DNA of 64,000 nt from Membranipora membranacea (GCA_914767715.1 OU612070.1:14217501-14281500), one strand, 5' to 3'; counted from the stretch's first letter, positions 13,501-24,890 are shown. Notes: generated by a model from the sequence alone, not told the origin. Made by a program: numbers and translations.

Positions 13501-16500
13501 ATGATACTGGTCATTGGCAAAACAGAAACATGTTAGTTCATTGTATTTTTCCTGAATAACCAGATGAGAGCATCACACTTTATAGCATTGGTTGTCTTGG
13601 ACTATGGGATCTTACTGTAAACTTTGGTATACATTTATATAGGCAATGAAGACCACTGATGTAGGCAAGATGATAAAGATAATGGTAAAGCTGGAGAGAT
13701 TTTTGAGATGAAAAGATGAAAGCTCTGAGCAATACCGATTGAAAATTTCTTTGCATTCATGGAGAGAAGCACCAACCCTGATGGTTTACCTACAAAAGGT
13801 TTGATGTAGCAAACCAAACCCCGACCAAACAAATTATTAGCAAACACAGGTTTCTCTGTACTTACTTACTTTGTGCAAGTCCACTCACCCCCCCCCCCCC
13901 CTGTTATTTATTTATTGAGGTTTTCTAAAAGTTTATAATTAATGAAGCAAATTAAAAATAACTTGTTGACCTCGAGTTTACCACAATAGTTTCTACCAAG
14001 GTCCATAAGAGATAACAGCGGAACAAAGACCAGCATTGAGCTGGAACCCGAGAGAAGTGGTGCAACCCCCTGTGAAGGAGCGCTACAGTAACACCAATGA
14101 ACTCCCTCTCATTCATAGCACCTACCAGTCACTCTCATTTCAAAGGAAATATTATTGAAATGTTCTAACTTTAGTTGCTAAAATATATGTCCAAACTTTG
14201 GTTGGCTGCATATGAAATTGGGCAAATGTGATTGGTTTATTGATAATGACAATGATAAACAACCATGTAGGGACAACTCCGAATTTGACTTCTTTTCTTG
14301 GAGGTAGATATGCAGCAGGCTCAGATGAGTTCTTTTGATCAAGTTTAAATTGGTTTTTTTTTTCTCTTCAGGGTAACATCATTTGTGAACTTACATATGG
14401 GTGTTGTACTGACTGTGACATTTATTGACTTGTGATGATCAAGGCAAGATATTGTTGGCTTTAGGATCATCACACTCCTTCAACTCAGTACCCCCAGGGG
14501 ATGCATCCAAGCAATGTACAAAGACCAAAGTAAGTGCCTATTTGGTTTTCAATATTATCTACATGTGGGTGGTTTGAACTGAACATGGCATTATACTTGC
14601 TCAAGGTTACCAAGGTGCACCAGATCCTAAGTAAATCTCTTTCAGGTATCAAAACAGGTTATGTACCTTTTATGGAGGCTTGGGATTTATTGTGCTTTGG
14701 GAGTCTATTGAGCCTATTCATGATACACCAATAAAGCCAGCTATTGGCACAAGCTTGCTGCTTGAGGGGGGACAGATTCAAGTGAGAGTTCAACTGAACC
14801 AAGTCTCTTGGCCTGGTCGATACAAAAAACACCCTGCATTATATAAATTGAAAATTGTTTGAGATATATCGGCAAACACTTTCGTGTTGAGTGCTGAATC
14901 TGCATATGAATGAAGAGTTTAGAAGGCGCTTTGGTGCTGATTGCTTGAATCCATATATTCACTTCACGACTTACTCATCTAAAAATTTTAATTCCGGAGC
15001 CAAACCCTAGATATGCTCTCGGTGTGCATTATGTATACCGTATTATTCTGTATCAATACTTGTGAAACATGGCCTCATATAGAGCCGTCCTATTGGGTTT
15101 ACCTCTTTGATCGGTTCATAGTAAAGTTCAAATTTGTTTTATTTAATAATCACTGGACCACCGTGCCACTTTAGTTTTTTTCTCAGTTTACACACTTAGT
15201 TACTATTTAATTGCCCTATTAAAAGAGATTAGGTACATGTCAAGATAATGCTAAGCTATTGTGTCATGTATCTCTTTCTTATGATGAGTAATATTGTCTT
15301 ACCTAAATCTTTTGTGTTTTATTTTCTCTAGTCACTAATCCAGTAGGACTGCAAAGGTGCATACACCACCTAACGCAATCAAAATGTAAACTAACCTTGT
15401 TGCTGTGGATAACACTTTATTTACCTGAGGATCTTCTCCAGTTTGCCGTTGGTGCTGGCGTCTTGGTGACTTCCTACTCGCGATGTGATCAGCTTTCCAT
15501 TCATAGTAATCATGCTACCTGGCGGACCTGTTCTTGGACTTATGGAGGTAAGTAGAGGAGTTTTGGAGTCAGTTGGCTGTAAAATAACAATGATCACTCG
15601 CCAACAGTTTGTAATGCTAAATTGTCAATCAAGTTGGCAGTACTCCTATAAAACATTATGTTTGCGTTGGTAGGAGGAACAATCTTGGATATTCCATTCT
15701 AAGTTTGATGTATAATGTTGAGCGTACAGACATGAGTGTGTTAGACATCCAGATAATTAGATCTAGTCTGTGACCTATCAGCATTCCTGAAAATTGGTTG
15801 GGAGTGCCTAGCCTTAGCTCAATCACTGCAAAAGAGCAGGATATTCATTTTGGATACGATAGATTGTTGTCAGTATCCGGTATAAACAATTTGAATTCGG
15901 AGTTGTCCACATGAGGCCAAAAACCTTTTTTTATGACAGCATATGGCACCTGTGGACTCATGTAACAACATATTCACATATATGGCATCATTGCCTGGTG
16001 CAGTCTAGTGTGGTCTCTAAAGCAGGTTGTTAACCCCCTGTGAGGAGTGAACAAAGCAGCAAACAATACGCACCCATTTCAATAAAATTCTATTTCAAAT
16101 AATGTATGAAACCAGCTTTCAATTTTTGACGTCTTAATTTGACGTTCGCACTTGATGATGTCAATGACTGCATACAAAACTATGACCTCATATGCTTGAT
16201 TTGATTGAAATTCTCTAATTTAACATTAACAATGCTTTTTGAAAGTTTTAAATCAGTCAGTTTTGCTCCATGGAATGAAAACAACTAAGTGTTGGTGGTA
16301 ATGTTGCCAAAATAAATAAACATCAATAGTTAGTCAAACAAATTCACGCTTCAGTGAATATGTAAGTCACATGTTCTCAATTTAAATCTGTGTGTGAAAC
16401 AGTCTGAAAATTATTTTTATAATGCAGCGGTAATTATTTTTTTAACAAATTTCATGTTTAAAAAAAAGTACCGTAAGCTGTCCCTCTCTTCTCTACAATC

Positions 16501-19500
16501 AAATTCAATGTAGTCAAATTTCAAGAGTGTTGTTGGGCTGTTTAACTTCTTGCTAATAGCTTGATATAAAATCATTCATAATTAGATATGTAAATGGTGA
16601 GGCCGTTGAAAAGTTACACCACAATTAGGGTCATTAAGAAGTCGATAATTAACCTGACATTAATTTATAATAGTTACAACCCTAATAATATATAATATGG
16701 GTCATTTGGAGTGTGTTTTAGCATACTTGGGTTTCCTACAGCTAGTATAGGGTTCAAGATGACACTCCCTGCTATCAAAATCTTCACACAATGAAGATTG
16801 TCGGCCTGAATGAAGTTTAATTGGGCTCTTTACAAGAATCCTCATTCATCAAAAACTGCATCTGGGTCTTTTTCTCACCCTGAATCGGCACAAGTCAGTG
16901 TTACCACCGCAGTGCTGCTGAGATGGAACTTTCACACCATCCACGGTAACTCTCACGTGGTAAGAGTCCTCTTCCATTGCTCTGTAAAAGAACACAATGT
17001 GCATGACCGTATATCGTTCAATCCATTAAACAACGTTCAGTTTCTAACTAAGTAGGCGCCTGAGTGCTGGAAAAATTACAGTACAGATAGGTGTATCAGT
17101 TTTACAATACATAGATACTATACTTTATACTATATTTTACCACCAATAAAATAGATTATAGCCTTTTCACTTGTATGTTTTATGGGACGGTGACAAGGTT
17201 AGATAGGATACCTACTGCTGAGGCTACAATTGATCACTGGTATTTTTCTTAACTTGATTGGAGAGGAATATCCAAAAGGGTGATTTAGTTTAGAAGAGAT
17301 TATTCCACTAGACATACTTTGTAAAGCACATGATCTGTTTTTCAGTGCAGCCGTCCTTGTGTATCTCACATTCATATGACCTTGTGGACGAAACCATGAG
17401 CACATGATTACCAAGATGTTCGTATCCAGCACCAAAGTTGAACTGATTTTCCGCAAAGCCTAAATGAATGAGAATCAACCACTGCATGTTATCAGGCTAC
17501 ACGCGAATGAAAGAACTAAACTTTATTCAGGGTGTCAGATATATCGTTTACCAGTTATTGGGGTAGACTAGACCATGTTTGGTCCAGTTTGCCTGCATTT
17601 GGAATTGCTTCCCCCTACTTTTCTGTTTAGGGGAACAAACCTAATGCAGGCAAACTGGATCAATCTTGATCTAGATGGGACACAGGAGTACTTTTATATT
17701 AGATCAGCACTTGTCAGCGGAAGATTTAGCGATCAACCATAAACATGAATTATTTAGATGTTTATTGGATCAACAATCAGTTACCAATTACTATGAACCA
17801 AAGGTTTTTATCTGAATCAAAAGGTACGCAAAAAACAACGGAAATATATTCCGAACTTTACCTTCTCCATATATGGTCAGAGCCATTCCTCCCCAGCTGC
17901 TCCCCTCATTAGGAGTTATACTGCTTACTGAAGCTCCATCAGCTGCTGCAAAAATATATAACTTTGAACTGTCAGAAAAAAAAACTAATATTACAGGCTA
18001 TATAGGCGATTTGTGCTTTGCAAAGCAATTTTTATACATTCATTTAAAATTCAGAAGACAAGCACCTTTGCAACGACAAGACAAAATAACAATTTTTGGC
18101 GCAACTCCCCTTGTGGCAGGCAAGATGAGGCTTTGGACTTGTGGGAGGCAAGCTAACGAGTGACACAGCACAGATTCCCCAATGCTGTTGAATACTGAGG
18201 TATTAACTACTACTAGGATATTCAGGTTTAAAATAATTCCAAACATACGCTTGGCATCCACGGCAAACAATTTTCAGTTGATGATGACCAGTTGGTGTAT
18301 GATCCTACTTTTTCACATTCTGAAAACTCTCCCTTGATTGAATGAGATAAATAGGCAACTTTTTCCACACTTAGGTCATGGCTGGAAGTAATTGTCAGCT
18401 AATTTGATGTAAGTAAACAAAAATTTGGCTATTTCAGGATGTTGCCAAACAATGATTAGATAAGCCCATTGACAATGTTATTATTGAAATTGTAAAATTA
18501 TTCAAATTACTGTGTTTAATTGTAAATATGACAACAAACTAATGAACATATTCTGCATGGGACAATATTTGCTGACAAGAATTATTATTTAATCATCCTG
18601 AGACATTACATATAAATTAACCCCTGGATTGTGCTGAGGAATGGATAGAGCAAGCTCTTTAATTTGACTGATAAGACACAAAATTGACAGCGCAAAGGTC
18701 GTTGTATGATTGTCCACACACAGGACAGAGCAGATAAGGATTGCCTATTTATTACTGTATGAGAAGAGAAACACACCCTGCCAATGTTTATTGATCACCA
18801 TGGTGACATTATCTGTATCTAGTTTAAAGTACTAGGCTAATGAGGGGGTGCACGGGGATTAATCATAATTGGTATTTTCTGGTGACAAGCAAGACCATTG
18901 GCTGATCAGTGTAATTAGAGGCGGAGAATGGCCTTGGTCTCCGCCTCTTACAGCCAGTCCACGTTGCGTTCTCAAGTGGTCAAGTGTGTTATATAAGAAA
19001 TTGTGATTCGCAGACACCCATAAATAAAGTTGAATAGAAGCCTATGATATAGCTATTGTTATGTTGGATCATCACACTTGGGATTATAGGATTTTATTAC
19101 AACGTTCAATTTTAATCTTGACAACGGTATCTAGGCAACCTCTGAAACCATAAATCATAACGTCAAAATCGACCAATAAGAGCTTGTATAATTTGAAGCG
19201 GATGATTTGAAATCGTTGGAACTGGGAGTTTTTGGATGACATCTGATGTATTTTCACCACTTTCCAATGCAATTTTTGGAAGGAAAATTTATTGGGCGTG
19301 TGTATCACACAATTACGCATCAGCACATCTGATTCCTATTAAAGAAAATTCACTACTGCTCCTCTTATTTCCGAAAAAGCAGGAGGAATTTGAATGCTGC
19401 TAACCTAATTTGAATTTGATATGGCTGGGTGATCGCTTTACATTGACTGGCCCTTATATACCGGTCGAGCCACTTTAACTGTCGGTGTGGTCTATCTTGA

Positions 19501-21490
19501 TGAATCTTTGTTGACCAACCATGTCATTGATACTATCCCTGGACTTATATCAACTTTGCCTTTCCTATCAAGTGAGCTAAAACCATAGACTTTATAACAA
19601 TTATTATTAAGTCTATGGCTAAAACCAAGTTGCAAATATCTCAGATATAATGGGGATTAGGGATTTTGTATCTGTCAGCGATCCCAGTATCCCAGTTTTT
19701 TGTTTGGAAGGAGGGTAGGTTCTCTTAACAAAATGTGCAAAATTTGAACATGCTTCATCTGATGGTTGCTGTCTCGAAGTTCTGATTAATAATCTCAGAG
19801 GGTTTCATGAACAGTAAGTAACCCCTTGGTAATGCATGTGCATTAGTGAATGTTTTTTAGGCCGTGAATTGAAAATATAGAGAATTTCGCAATTTGCATG
19901 TGTATTGGAGTGGAGTCATAAAGTTTTGTTGCACCAAGTGCGCAGTACATTAAAATATCTACTCTCCGTGTCAATTTCAACAGCAACAAGTAAATCAAGT
20001 ACCCTGATCTCCCCCAACTTGTTAGAATTTGACAATACAAACTCTGGCTAGCTGAGTTGCAGTGATCCTTATGGCTGGCCTCGGAGTCAGTGAGTTTTCA
20101 CTGATGGTATTAAACCACCTGGTGCTGGTGGTAACATCTACTGAGGTTGGCAAAAGCTTTTGACAATTCAATTGTAAAATTTGAGGCATTTGGAGTCCTC
20201 CTAAAATGATCACTTTCATTTTCATCAACGTGAGGAAAAATTGCGACTCGCAAATGCATTTTGCAAATGCAAAGTCAAAATAGATATAATATACCAATGT
20301 ATCAGTTTATTATTATAGATATCACTGAGCATGACAAAGCTTACATCATAGATTTTAGAAGCCCAAAATATTTATTACAGGCTGGTTCAGCAAACTTTGA
20401 GATAGCGAATTCACAATGTCTGGCACCTGCTAGTGCTACTATTGTAGTCAAAGTTGCTAATCCTGTTACATACAGTCACAGAGTAGGTTATATCCTCTAT
20501 GTACTCTGTAATACAGAGGTGCTCTAATTTTCACAGCTTATCCTGTGTTAGGTGAGACCAGGGAGAATGGAATTTTCCCTAGTTAGACCAGAGCTGATGT
20601 TATTATCAAATCAGCAAAACAGATATATTGGGTCGTTGTCGCCAAAACAATGTAAAAAATGACACCAATGCAAAGTATGATATTGCACACCTTTGTACCC
20701 CTTTGATTTGTGTAACTACATGTACTATGTTTTAGGACACTGGGACTGCAAAATGATCAGATGATTTAGTTTTTGTCAGTTATAACATTTAATGCCCAGC
20801 AAAACATGCAAATTTCTCTCTTGTACTTTAGCTTTTGCTGTACAAGTTCTCGCTTTACCTGGTTTGGTAACCATTGTGTGGAAGAAACCAGGTGAACGTA
20901 GTTTCATTGCTAAAAATAAACCTTCTTTTAATACGAGCTTACTATTACCACCAGAGTAAATATGCAACATTTATATCATAGCCTGTAATCTCCCCTTTGG
21001 CAACAGTCAACAGTCAGAAAGAAGAAACCTACGACTAGAGCAGAGTAGGGATGTGCCCAGTGATATAAGTGGACTTTTTTCTTTGTGAGTACTCTCTTGG
21101 TCAAAAGTAGTTCTGAGATTTTTTTGCATTTTCTAGATCAAAATATGCAGAAATATGGATATGTAATAATATGATTGATATCTGGTCAAAAGAGAGAACT
21201 TCACAATGTTTTTGTTCAGAATCCAATGGGAACTGAGTTCTAAAGATTCCCCTTCTATATATTTTTGCGGGAACTCAGTTCTCACCAGTTCCCACTCACT
21301 CAGAACACTGAATGTGACTAATGACAAAAATATAAACTGTTCATATCTCTAGATTTAGGCAGATTTAATGAGCCATTATGTCAATGCACCATACTTAATC
21401 ACTGCAGCATTATTACTTACAATTACAGAATACTAGAGAGAGACTCAGTGCAAATGTCAGCAGTTTTCTCCGCTGCCTTTGCCAGTCCAT
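124..21490 (-). CDS. fibrocystin-L (PKHD1L1)-like giant ectodomain protein, 5' 30 exons (3' end outside window)
   Basis: Thirty exons join in frame on the minus strand to about 1,706 codons. From the 5' end on the plus-strand scale they are 21490-21421, 17942-17862, 17459-17318, 16981-16879, 15576-15425, 13317-13070, 12772-12668, 12394-12308, 12027-11768, 11187-11030, 10871-10666, 10360-10223, 9740-9556, 8992-8777, 8347-8223, 7864-7707, 7237-7007, 6700-6525, 6136-5929, 5614-5363, 5080-4956, 4506-4371, 3996-3810, 3552-3458, 3138-2942, 2624-2378, 1895-1740, 1296-1105, 868-632 and 368-124. The domain order is signal peptide, three TIG, PA14 near residue 330, a long conserved linker region and more TIG. 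This is the N-terminal order known for PKHD1L1, a large single-pass membrane protein of ciliated or stereocilia-bearing cells. The G8 domains and membrane segment expected in the family would lie left of the window. The family call is firm; one-to-one orthology to vertebrate PKHD1L1 is inference. Confidence 0.88.
1740..1895 (-). CDS. PKHD1L1-like exon 27: strand-rich segment with RKRR furin-like site
   Basis: After acceptor TCATAG the exon reads SVVMRGRVEVVEKSSWSGNI, then a Ser/Ala-rich stretch ending AAAGRKRRSVHK before donor GTAAGT. R-K-R-R followed by S is a good proprotein-convertase consensus, at about residue 1,474. The upstream codon TAG at about 1897 in this frame fixes the exon edge. 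Confidence 0.75.
2378..3552 (-). CDS. PKHD1L1-like exons 24-26: TIG domain and cupredoxin-like stretch
   Basis: Exons 3552-3458 and 3138-2942 give SLYGGSRHTITGYGFGSND and VRIGSVSCSVESVSNTEITC, one TIG domain. Exon 2624-2378 reads VEWAWESPVGISDVLYTVQQ, then GGFSYKFTEEGVFYYWSG. The pattern 'V-W-W...H/Y-V-Q....F....G-F-Y-F---G---Y' resembles the cupredoxin-like segments placed between TIG domains in PKHD1L1-type proteins. Copper ligands are not complete, so metal binding is unlikely. Confidence 0.75.
3810..5614 (-). CDS. PKHD1L1-like exons 20-23: IPT/TIG series
   Basis: Exons 5614-5363, 5080-4956, 4506-4371 and 3996-3810. TIG signatures seen in order are TATLTINGTGFTNDMEV, then IQSISPSEGHLAGGYMVTLS with GSGLTEDMTI, then GGTDLTITGNGFGLTPDVVQ. 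Each is followed by the expected hydrophobic strand pattern. Exon 22 lies between the second and third and carries a DFGDGTNYTV stretch. Residues about 1017-1250. Donor and acceptor sites are canonical. Confidence 0.8.
5929..8347 (-). CDS. PKHD1L1-like exons 15-19: fibrocystin-type mid-ectodomain
   Basis: Exons 8347-8223, 7864-7707, 7237-7007, 6700-6525 and 6136-5929. Readings include VCFGYQGFPNSWMTLNFSY, FDNIYLGSKLITEED, and a second repeat of the LPGMGGMSVSR pattern followed by GGDRPPITLNT. They end with CDGSCDFEWTDADTPTVLS and VSPQSG, the linker that in PKHD1L1 introduces a TIG series. Residues about 718-1016. Introns between them hold no other gene. Confidence 0.78.
8777..10871 (-). CDS. 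PKHD1L1-like exons 11-14: conserved region after PA14
   Basis: Exons 10871-10666, 10360-10223, 9740-9556 and 8992-8777. Exon 11 has VNEIQTIDV then GYLSYFRLG. Exon 12 has the fibrocystin repeat pattern SMIAALNGLPTISPDTV followed by GGYRYTVTF, and exon 13 continues GSWPLITVSA. Exon 14 carries paired Cys (VSCPKS, YPMCGRM) and an aromatic segment. In this family the 'ALN-LP-i--v-V' pattern follows PA14. Exact folds of exons 13-14 are not known to me. The exon 14 donor is the weak GTGTCT, chosen because it keeps phase 0 into VCFGYQG. Confidence 0.75.
9305..9518. mobile_element. inverted-repeat element, family 1, copy 1
   Basis: Shares about 215 bases with 11416-11632 in the same orientation. Inside, CATGTGTATCTCTGGTCG near the left is mirrored by ATCAGAGATATACATG near the right. 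The ends CACACTGA and TCAGTG pair. Sits in the intron between PKHD1L1-like exons 13 and 14. Confidence 0.7.
10559..10589. repeat. (CA)n microsatellite
   Basis: About 15 AC dinucleotides in a PKHD1L1-like intron. Confidence 0.9.
11030..12027 (-). CDS. PKHD1L1-like exons 9-10: PA14 domain
   Basis: Exon 12027-11768 contains SFGFLIVPNDGEYSFVMSG followed by a Cys and LSLSPDRLPQNL. Exon 11187-11030 continues HIRYTLKSGVEYFIQLEHS. The pattern G-x-Y-x-F-x-x-x-(G/S) then L-x-x-G-x-x-Y-x-(I/L)-x-(L/V)-x-x is the PA14 fold found after the first TIG domains in PKHD1L1. It begins near residue 330, close to where it sits in the human protein (from memory). A His run (HHHH) in exon 10 is unusual but unexplained. 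Confidence 0.82.
11416..11632. mobile_element. inverted-repeat element, family 1, copy 2
   Basis: Ends CACACTGA ... TCAGTGTG are exact inverted repeats, with a longer internal inverted pair. Flanks GCGAGAGA and GCTAGAGA (one base beyond the right end) may be a one-mismatch 8-base target duplication. In the intron between PKHD1L1-like exons 9 and 10. Confidence 0.7.
12308..12772 (-). CDS. PKHD1L1-like exons 7-8: third IPT/TIG domain
   Basis: Exon 12772-12668 encodes VTDVSPSTGSMAGGTKVTIS followed by GQHFDN, a textbook TIG opening. Exon 12394-12308 encodes GLGCKVTEFDSSEVVCQTP, the TIG Cys-Cys end, then leads into the PA14 region with SPFRGGRGLDHKVW. Residues about 266-329. All junctions are phase 1. 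Confidence 0.85.
13070..15576 (-). CDS. PKHD1L1-like exons 5-6: second IPT/TIG domain
   Basis: Exon 15576-15425 gives LLTSISPRTGPPGSMITMNG. Exon 13317-13070 continues with VYFGGQKCELIEDFDLSIPYG and ends before the next TIG. The junction is AG|G, phase 2, giving KILRVYFGG, the beta-strand turn normal for a TIG domain. Residues about 133-265. The intervening intron of 2.1 kb is described separately. Confidence 0.83.
13318..15424 (-). other. 2.1 kb intron of the PKHD1L1-like gene
   Basis: No exon is needed here because exons 5 and 6 join in phase. It holds a poly-C tract (about 13889-13901), a segment at 13903-13975 that recurs at about 41709-41780, and one arm (14271-14288) of a distant inverted repeat whose other arm is 15890-15908, beyond exon 5. 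Short open frames lack splice support. Confidence 0.6.
16879..17942 (-). CDS. PKHD1L1-like exons 2-4: first IPT/TIG domain
   Basis: Exons 17942-17862, 17459-17318 and 16981-16879. The translation starts with the TIG signature SVSSITPNEGSSWGG, then LTIYGEGFAENQFNFG. It ends with the C-I-M-C pattern and YHVRVTVDGVKVPS, typical of fibrocystin family TIG1 (residues about 25-132). Phases at the junctions are 1 and 2, then 0. The first acceptor is ambiguous by one codon (TTGCAG or GCAGCAG, exon edge 17945 or 17942). The 17460-17861 and 16982-17317 introns hold nothing recognisable apart from a palindromic repeat at 17577-17690. Confidence 0.85.
17946..21420 (-). other. 3.5 kb first intron of the PKHD1L1-like gene
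   Basis: Separates the signal-peptide exon from the first TIG exon. It contains a 34-base miniature inverted-repeat insert at 19584-19617 with an 8-base target duplication, and a short inverted repeat of GAGGCGGAGA type at about 18918-18949. Open frames here (for example 20022-20527) have no domain or splice support. Confidence 0.6.
19584..19617. mobile_element. 34-base miniature inverted-repeat insert
   Basis: CATAGACTT ... AAGTCTATG flanked on both sides by GCTAAAAC (19576-19583 and 19618-19625). The TIR matches that of the 322-base insert at 46322-46643. Confidence 0.75.
21421..21490 (-). CDS. PKHD1L1-like exon 1: start codon and signal peptide
   Basis: Read on the minus strand, the ATG at 21490-21488 opens a reading of MDWQRQRRKLL followed by a hydrophobic run (TFALSLSLVFCN), then the donor GTAAGT. 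The basic start plus a hydrophobic core of about 12 residues is a standard signal peptide. The exon is 70 bases, so it ends in phase 1. This matches the next exon (17942-17862), which supplies SADGASV leading into the first TIG domain. No upstream in-frame coding is needed. Residues 1-24. Confidence 0.75.
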
Positions 21491-21548
21491 GCTGTCAGCA
21501 GCTGATCAGGGATGCTACGTTATGTATCCCTCAACGTCGAGCTTCACG

Positions 21549-21584
21549 CTTATAAGGCTGAAATCTGGCACTTATCTTATAAGA
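21549..21584 (-). promoter_or_regulatory. two TATA-like elements upstream of the PKHD1L1-like start
   Basis: On the minus strand TCTTATAAGA (21584-21575) and CCTTATAAGC (21557-21548) lie about 60 and 90 bases upstream of the ATG at 21490. Spacing fits a TATA box with a short 5' leader. This is motif matching only in AT-rich DNA. Confidence 0.3.
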
Positions 21585-24500
21585 GCACACACAAAGTCAG
21601 CATTTACAAGTTAATTACAAGATGTGCCAAGTAAGTACATGTTTGCTGACACAACATTTAAATTGAATAAGTATTTTGAGCAGGTTTTAAATAAGCAAAG
21701 AATTGATATATTGCAATAAAAGTTTGATATTTTGACAACCGTGGTGTTATTATAGTAACAGCAATATTTGCTGCTATCTCAAACGCTCACCAGTGAGATA
21801 CACTGTACCAAAGGTTGTACTGAGACTTGTTATATCATATTCGTGTTTCATGATAAGGCCCAGATAATGATCTGGCAAAGCTGCAAGTATATTCATTACT
21901 ACCACAAAATTACCTTTTGTATTTTGATAATAGGCTTAAAAGATTTGTCTCAATTTTGTTATGGCTCAAATCAAGTCACATTCAAACTGTGAAGTAATTG
22001 TTTATATATATTATTTTGTTTCCATTTCAATGGTTTGTTTTGAACATGATTATGAAAACAAAAGACATTGGTTAAAATTAAACCAGTGAGGTGAATATAG
22101 CAAGGTATCCCAATTTATGTGAAGAAAAAACTGTATGACAAATGATTTTGGTAGCAGTGAGAGCCTGACAGCCATATCAATACTGTCTACAAGAGTTATA
22201 TAGAAGAAACTGGAAACAGCATGATTTACATACTTCCTGATGGCATTTAGATTGATCAAAGTTGTATGCATTTGGAGTTTCACCCCATTGAGCCGGCAAA
22301 AAGCGTAACAATAGGAGTGACGTAAAATATACAGGCAAATTGGATGAAACTTGATCTAAATGAGATCAATGAGGATACCATTATATCGTAAGACAAGAGC
22401 TAACCATAGTGCTGTGTGAGGCTGTGAGCTCCTTTTCTCTCACGAGTGGTATTTTTTGTTATATATTTTGTCATGTTATGTAGGACTCGGGAAGAGCTCA
22501 GCGGGAAATCTGAAGCTTGATAGATCTAAGAAGGTGGCCCATAATGATCAGTATGTCTCTTGACATAGTAAGTATGAGCAAGGTATGAGTATGGGTATGG
22601 GAGAGTGAAGTGGTAGTAAATATACTGGCTAACAATAAGGCTGCATTTTGAGTTGCCTCCCCTCCATTGATCAGAGAGAGGGGAGCAGGCTCGCCTTGTC
22701 AAGCTGCCACTTTTTTGTCTGGCCGCGTGACAAGGCTAGAAGCAAACCCACAAACTTGATCTAGGTAAAAATTGAAGAAGATGTTGATAACGCTTTTCAC
22801 ACCACGTCTCATAAAAGCTGATTGCAGCCCGTATCTCTCATATGACTATTGTCTTCTGAATGCTGCACCCGATAAAACATTTGTTTTAGAGTAAAAATAG
22901 GACCCTATAATAACTGGCATCTCTTTCTCATCATCATCATGCATCAACTGTGATTGCAATGGGCAAGATAAGATTTGATGTGAGTGTGTTTTGGATACTT
23001 CCAGTCTATTGTCTCGTAAATGTTGAGCCCTGATAAAATATATGTTTCAGAGTAAAAATAATACTGATGCGAAAGGCACGCTCAAGCGCTGTGATAATGA
23101 TCCAGTAAGGGAAATAATATGTTGTTGTATTGTATTTGACAATGATTTGTATTATTTGATTTATATAAATATATTGAGATGTACACACATCAAGATTTTA
23201 CGTCACAGGTTCAGTAGGTTGACCATCCTACATTGACTGGCCATTACAGGTGTGGCCTACATTTAATAATGGCATCATGTAAAAACATTTATGCAATGTA
23301 ATTATCTATTTGCCTTGATGTGTTGTACTTTTTAATTGTGCTTTAGTGGATTGGCATATTCCATGCAGAAAACATATCTGTAATAGGACAGTGACTGATG
23401 TTCTGACGTCTGTAGCAATCATTATCATACCTCTCCGATGATGGAAGTTTTACTCTCACACTAATTGAGCGGACAACTCCAGACAACATGGTCTAATTTT
23501 GTTGATATCTTGCTCTGAGCAGAGAGTTTGGGTTTTATATCCCAAACTCCCTGCTCTGAGTCGTCTATAAACAATACTTGCGTATCCAAAACATCAGAAA
23601 AGTTTTATGGATCTTTTTGTTGATTTAGATTGTGTAACGCTATTACCAACAACCCAGGCATCGTTTGGTAATAATGGCTGCCGAACTGCAGTTTGTAGTT
23701 TTCTGATACGGCGTATGTCAGGTTGACATTAATGTGTGATTGCCTCCTCTTCTAAAAAAAGGCAGTCTGCACTCTAGGTAATCTTTAGTATTATATATTT
23801 TATTACGATTATGAATAACCTTATTGGCTGGCTAATTCTGAGCTTGATCTCTGAGCATGGAAACAGTAACAACACAGCTTGGTCTAGACGGAGCTCAAAA
23901 TGCCCATGGCAACATCAATGTACATCAGTGATAACTTCTGTGTAGATTACATCAAGATTACAAACATTCCACAGTAGCCAAATAAAATGTGATAAATGGA
24001 TATAGCCTCATTTTAGAATGCCTTATCTATTCCACAAAGAATACGATGAACAAGAATAATACACAAAACAAATTATGTACATGGTAACTATGTTTGTTCG
24101 GTCACAAGACCTCAGCTGACCAGAATTAAGCCTATAAGTCATTGTATAGAATGTGGATGTTACATTCAGGAGACAAGCTTACTGATCATCATATTAAAGG
24201 ATAAGGAGATCATTGGGTCCCCAAGGAGATCATTGGGTCTTCAAATACATGGATTAAAGAGATAATGGCCTGTAATAAATGTTACATGGTTTGATGAGGA
24301 AATTTTAAACTGTTATTGGCATTGTACGGAAATTCCATAATTTCATTGAACTTTTTTTTTCAAGCTTGCAGGAGAGTAAAACCCGATTCCAGTGCAGATT
24401 GAATGGTATTCACAAGGCTTCCATGTATACCTCTCTATCTGCTGAGCCCACTGCAGGAGTACACCGATGCGATGCATGACGTTGCATGACCGATTGTGAG

Positions 24501-24890
24501 TTGAAAATTAATTCTACTAAGTTATTTTTAAGAGGTCCTTTACCTAGTTTAACCTATACTCTCATCATAATCATAATTTTTAATGAACCATAAAAGAATA
24601 AATCAAAATGAAAACTTAAATTGATAAATATGAGGTTTTCTCTTCACAGTGGGGCGCAAGAGTTACTTGCGAATAAGTGGATGCCTTCTTCTATGGCACA
24701 TTCTGTATTGCCGTTGTTGTTTGAGAGAAGTGGTTTAGAGTGGCTTTGAGTTGAATCTTACACCATTGACAGTACATAAATTTTATGTAGGTATAAAGTT
24801 GGAATTTTTACAAGTATTTTGGTCTTTATATCATGGCAAAACAAAATCTGATTCCTGCACAATTTAAACTTTTGTATATCCCAATTTCGG

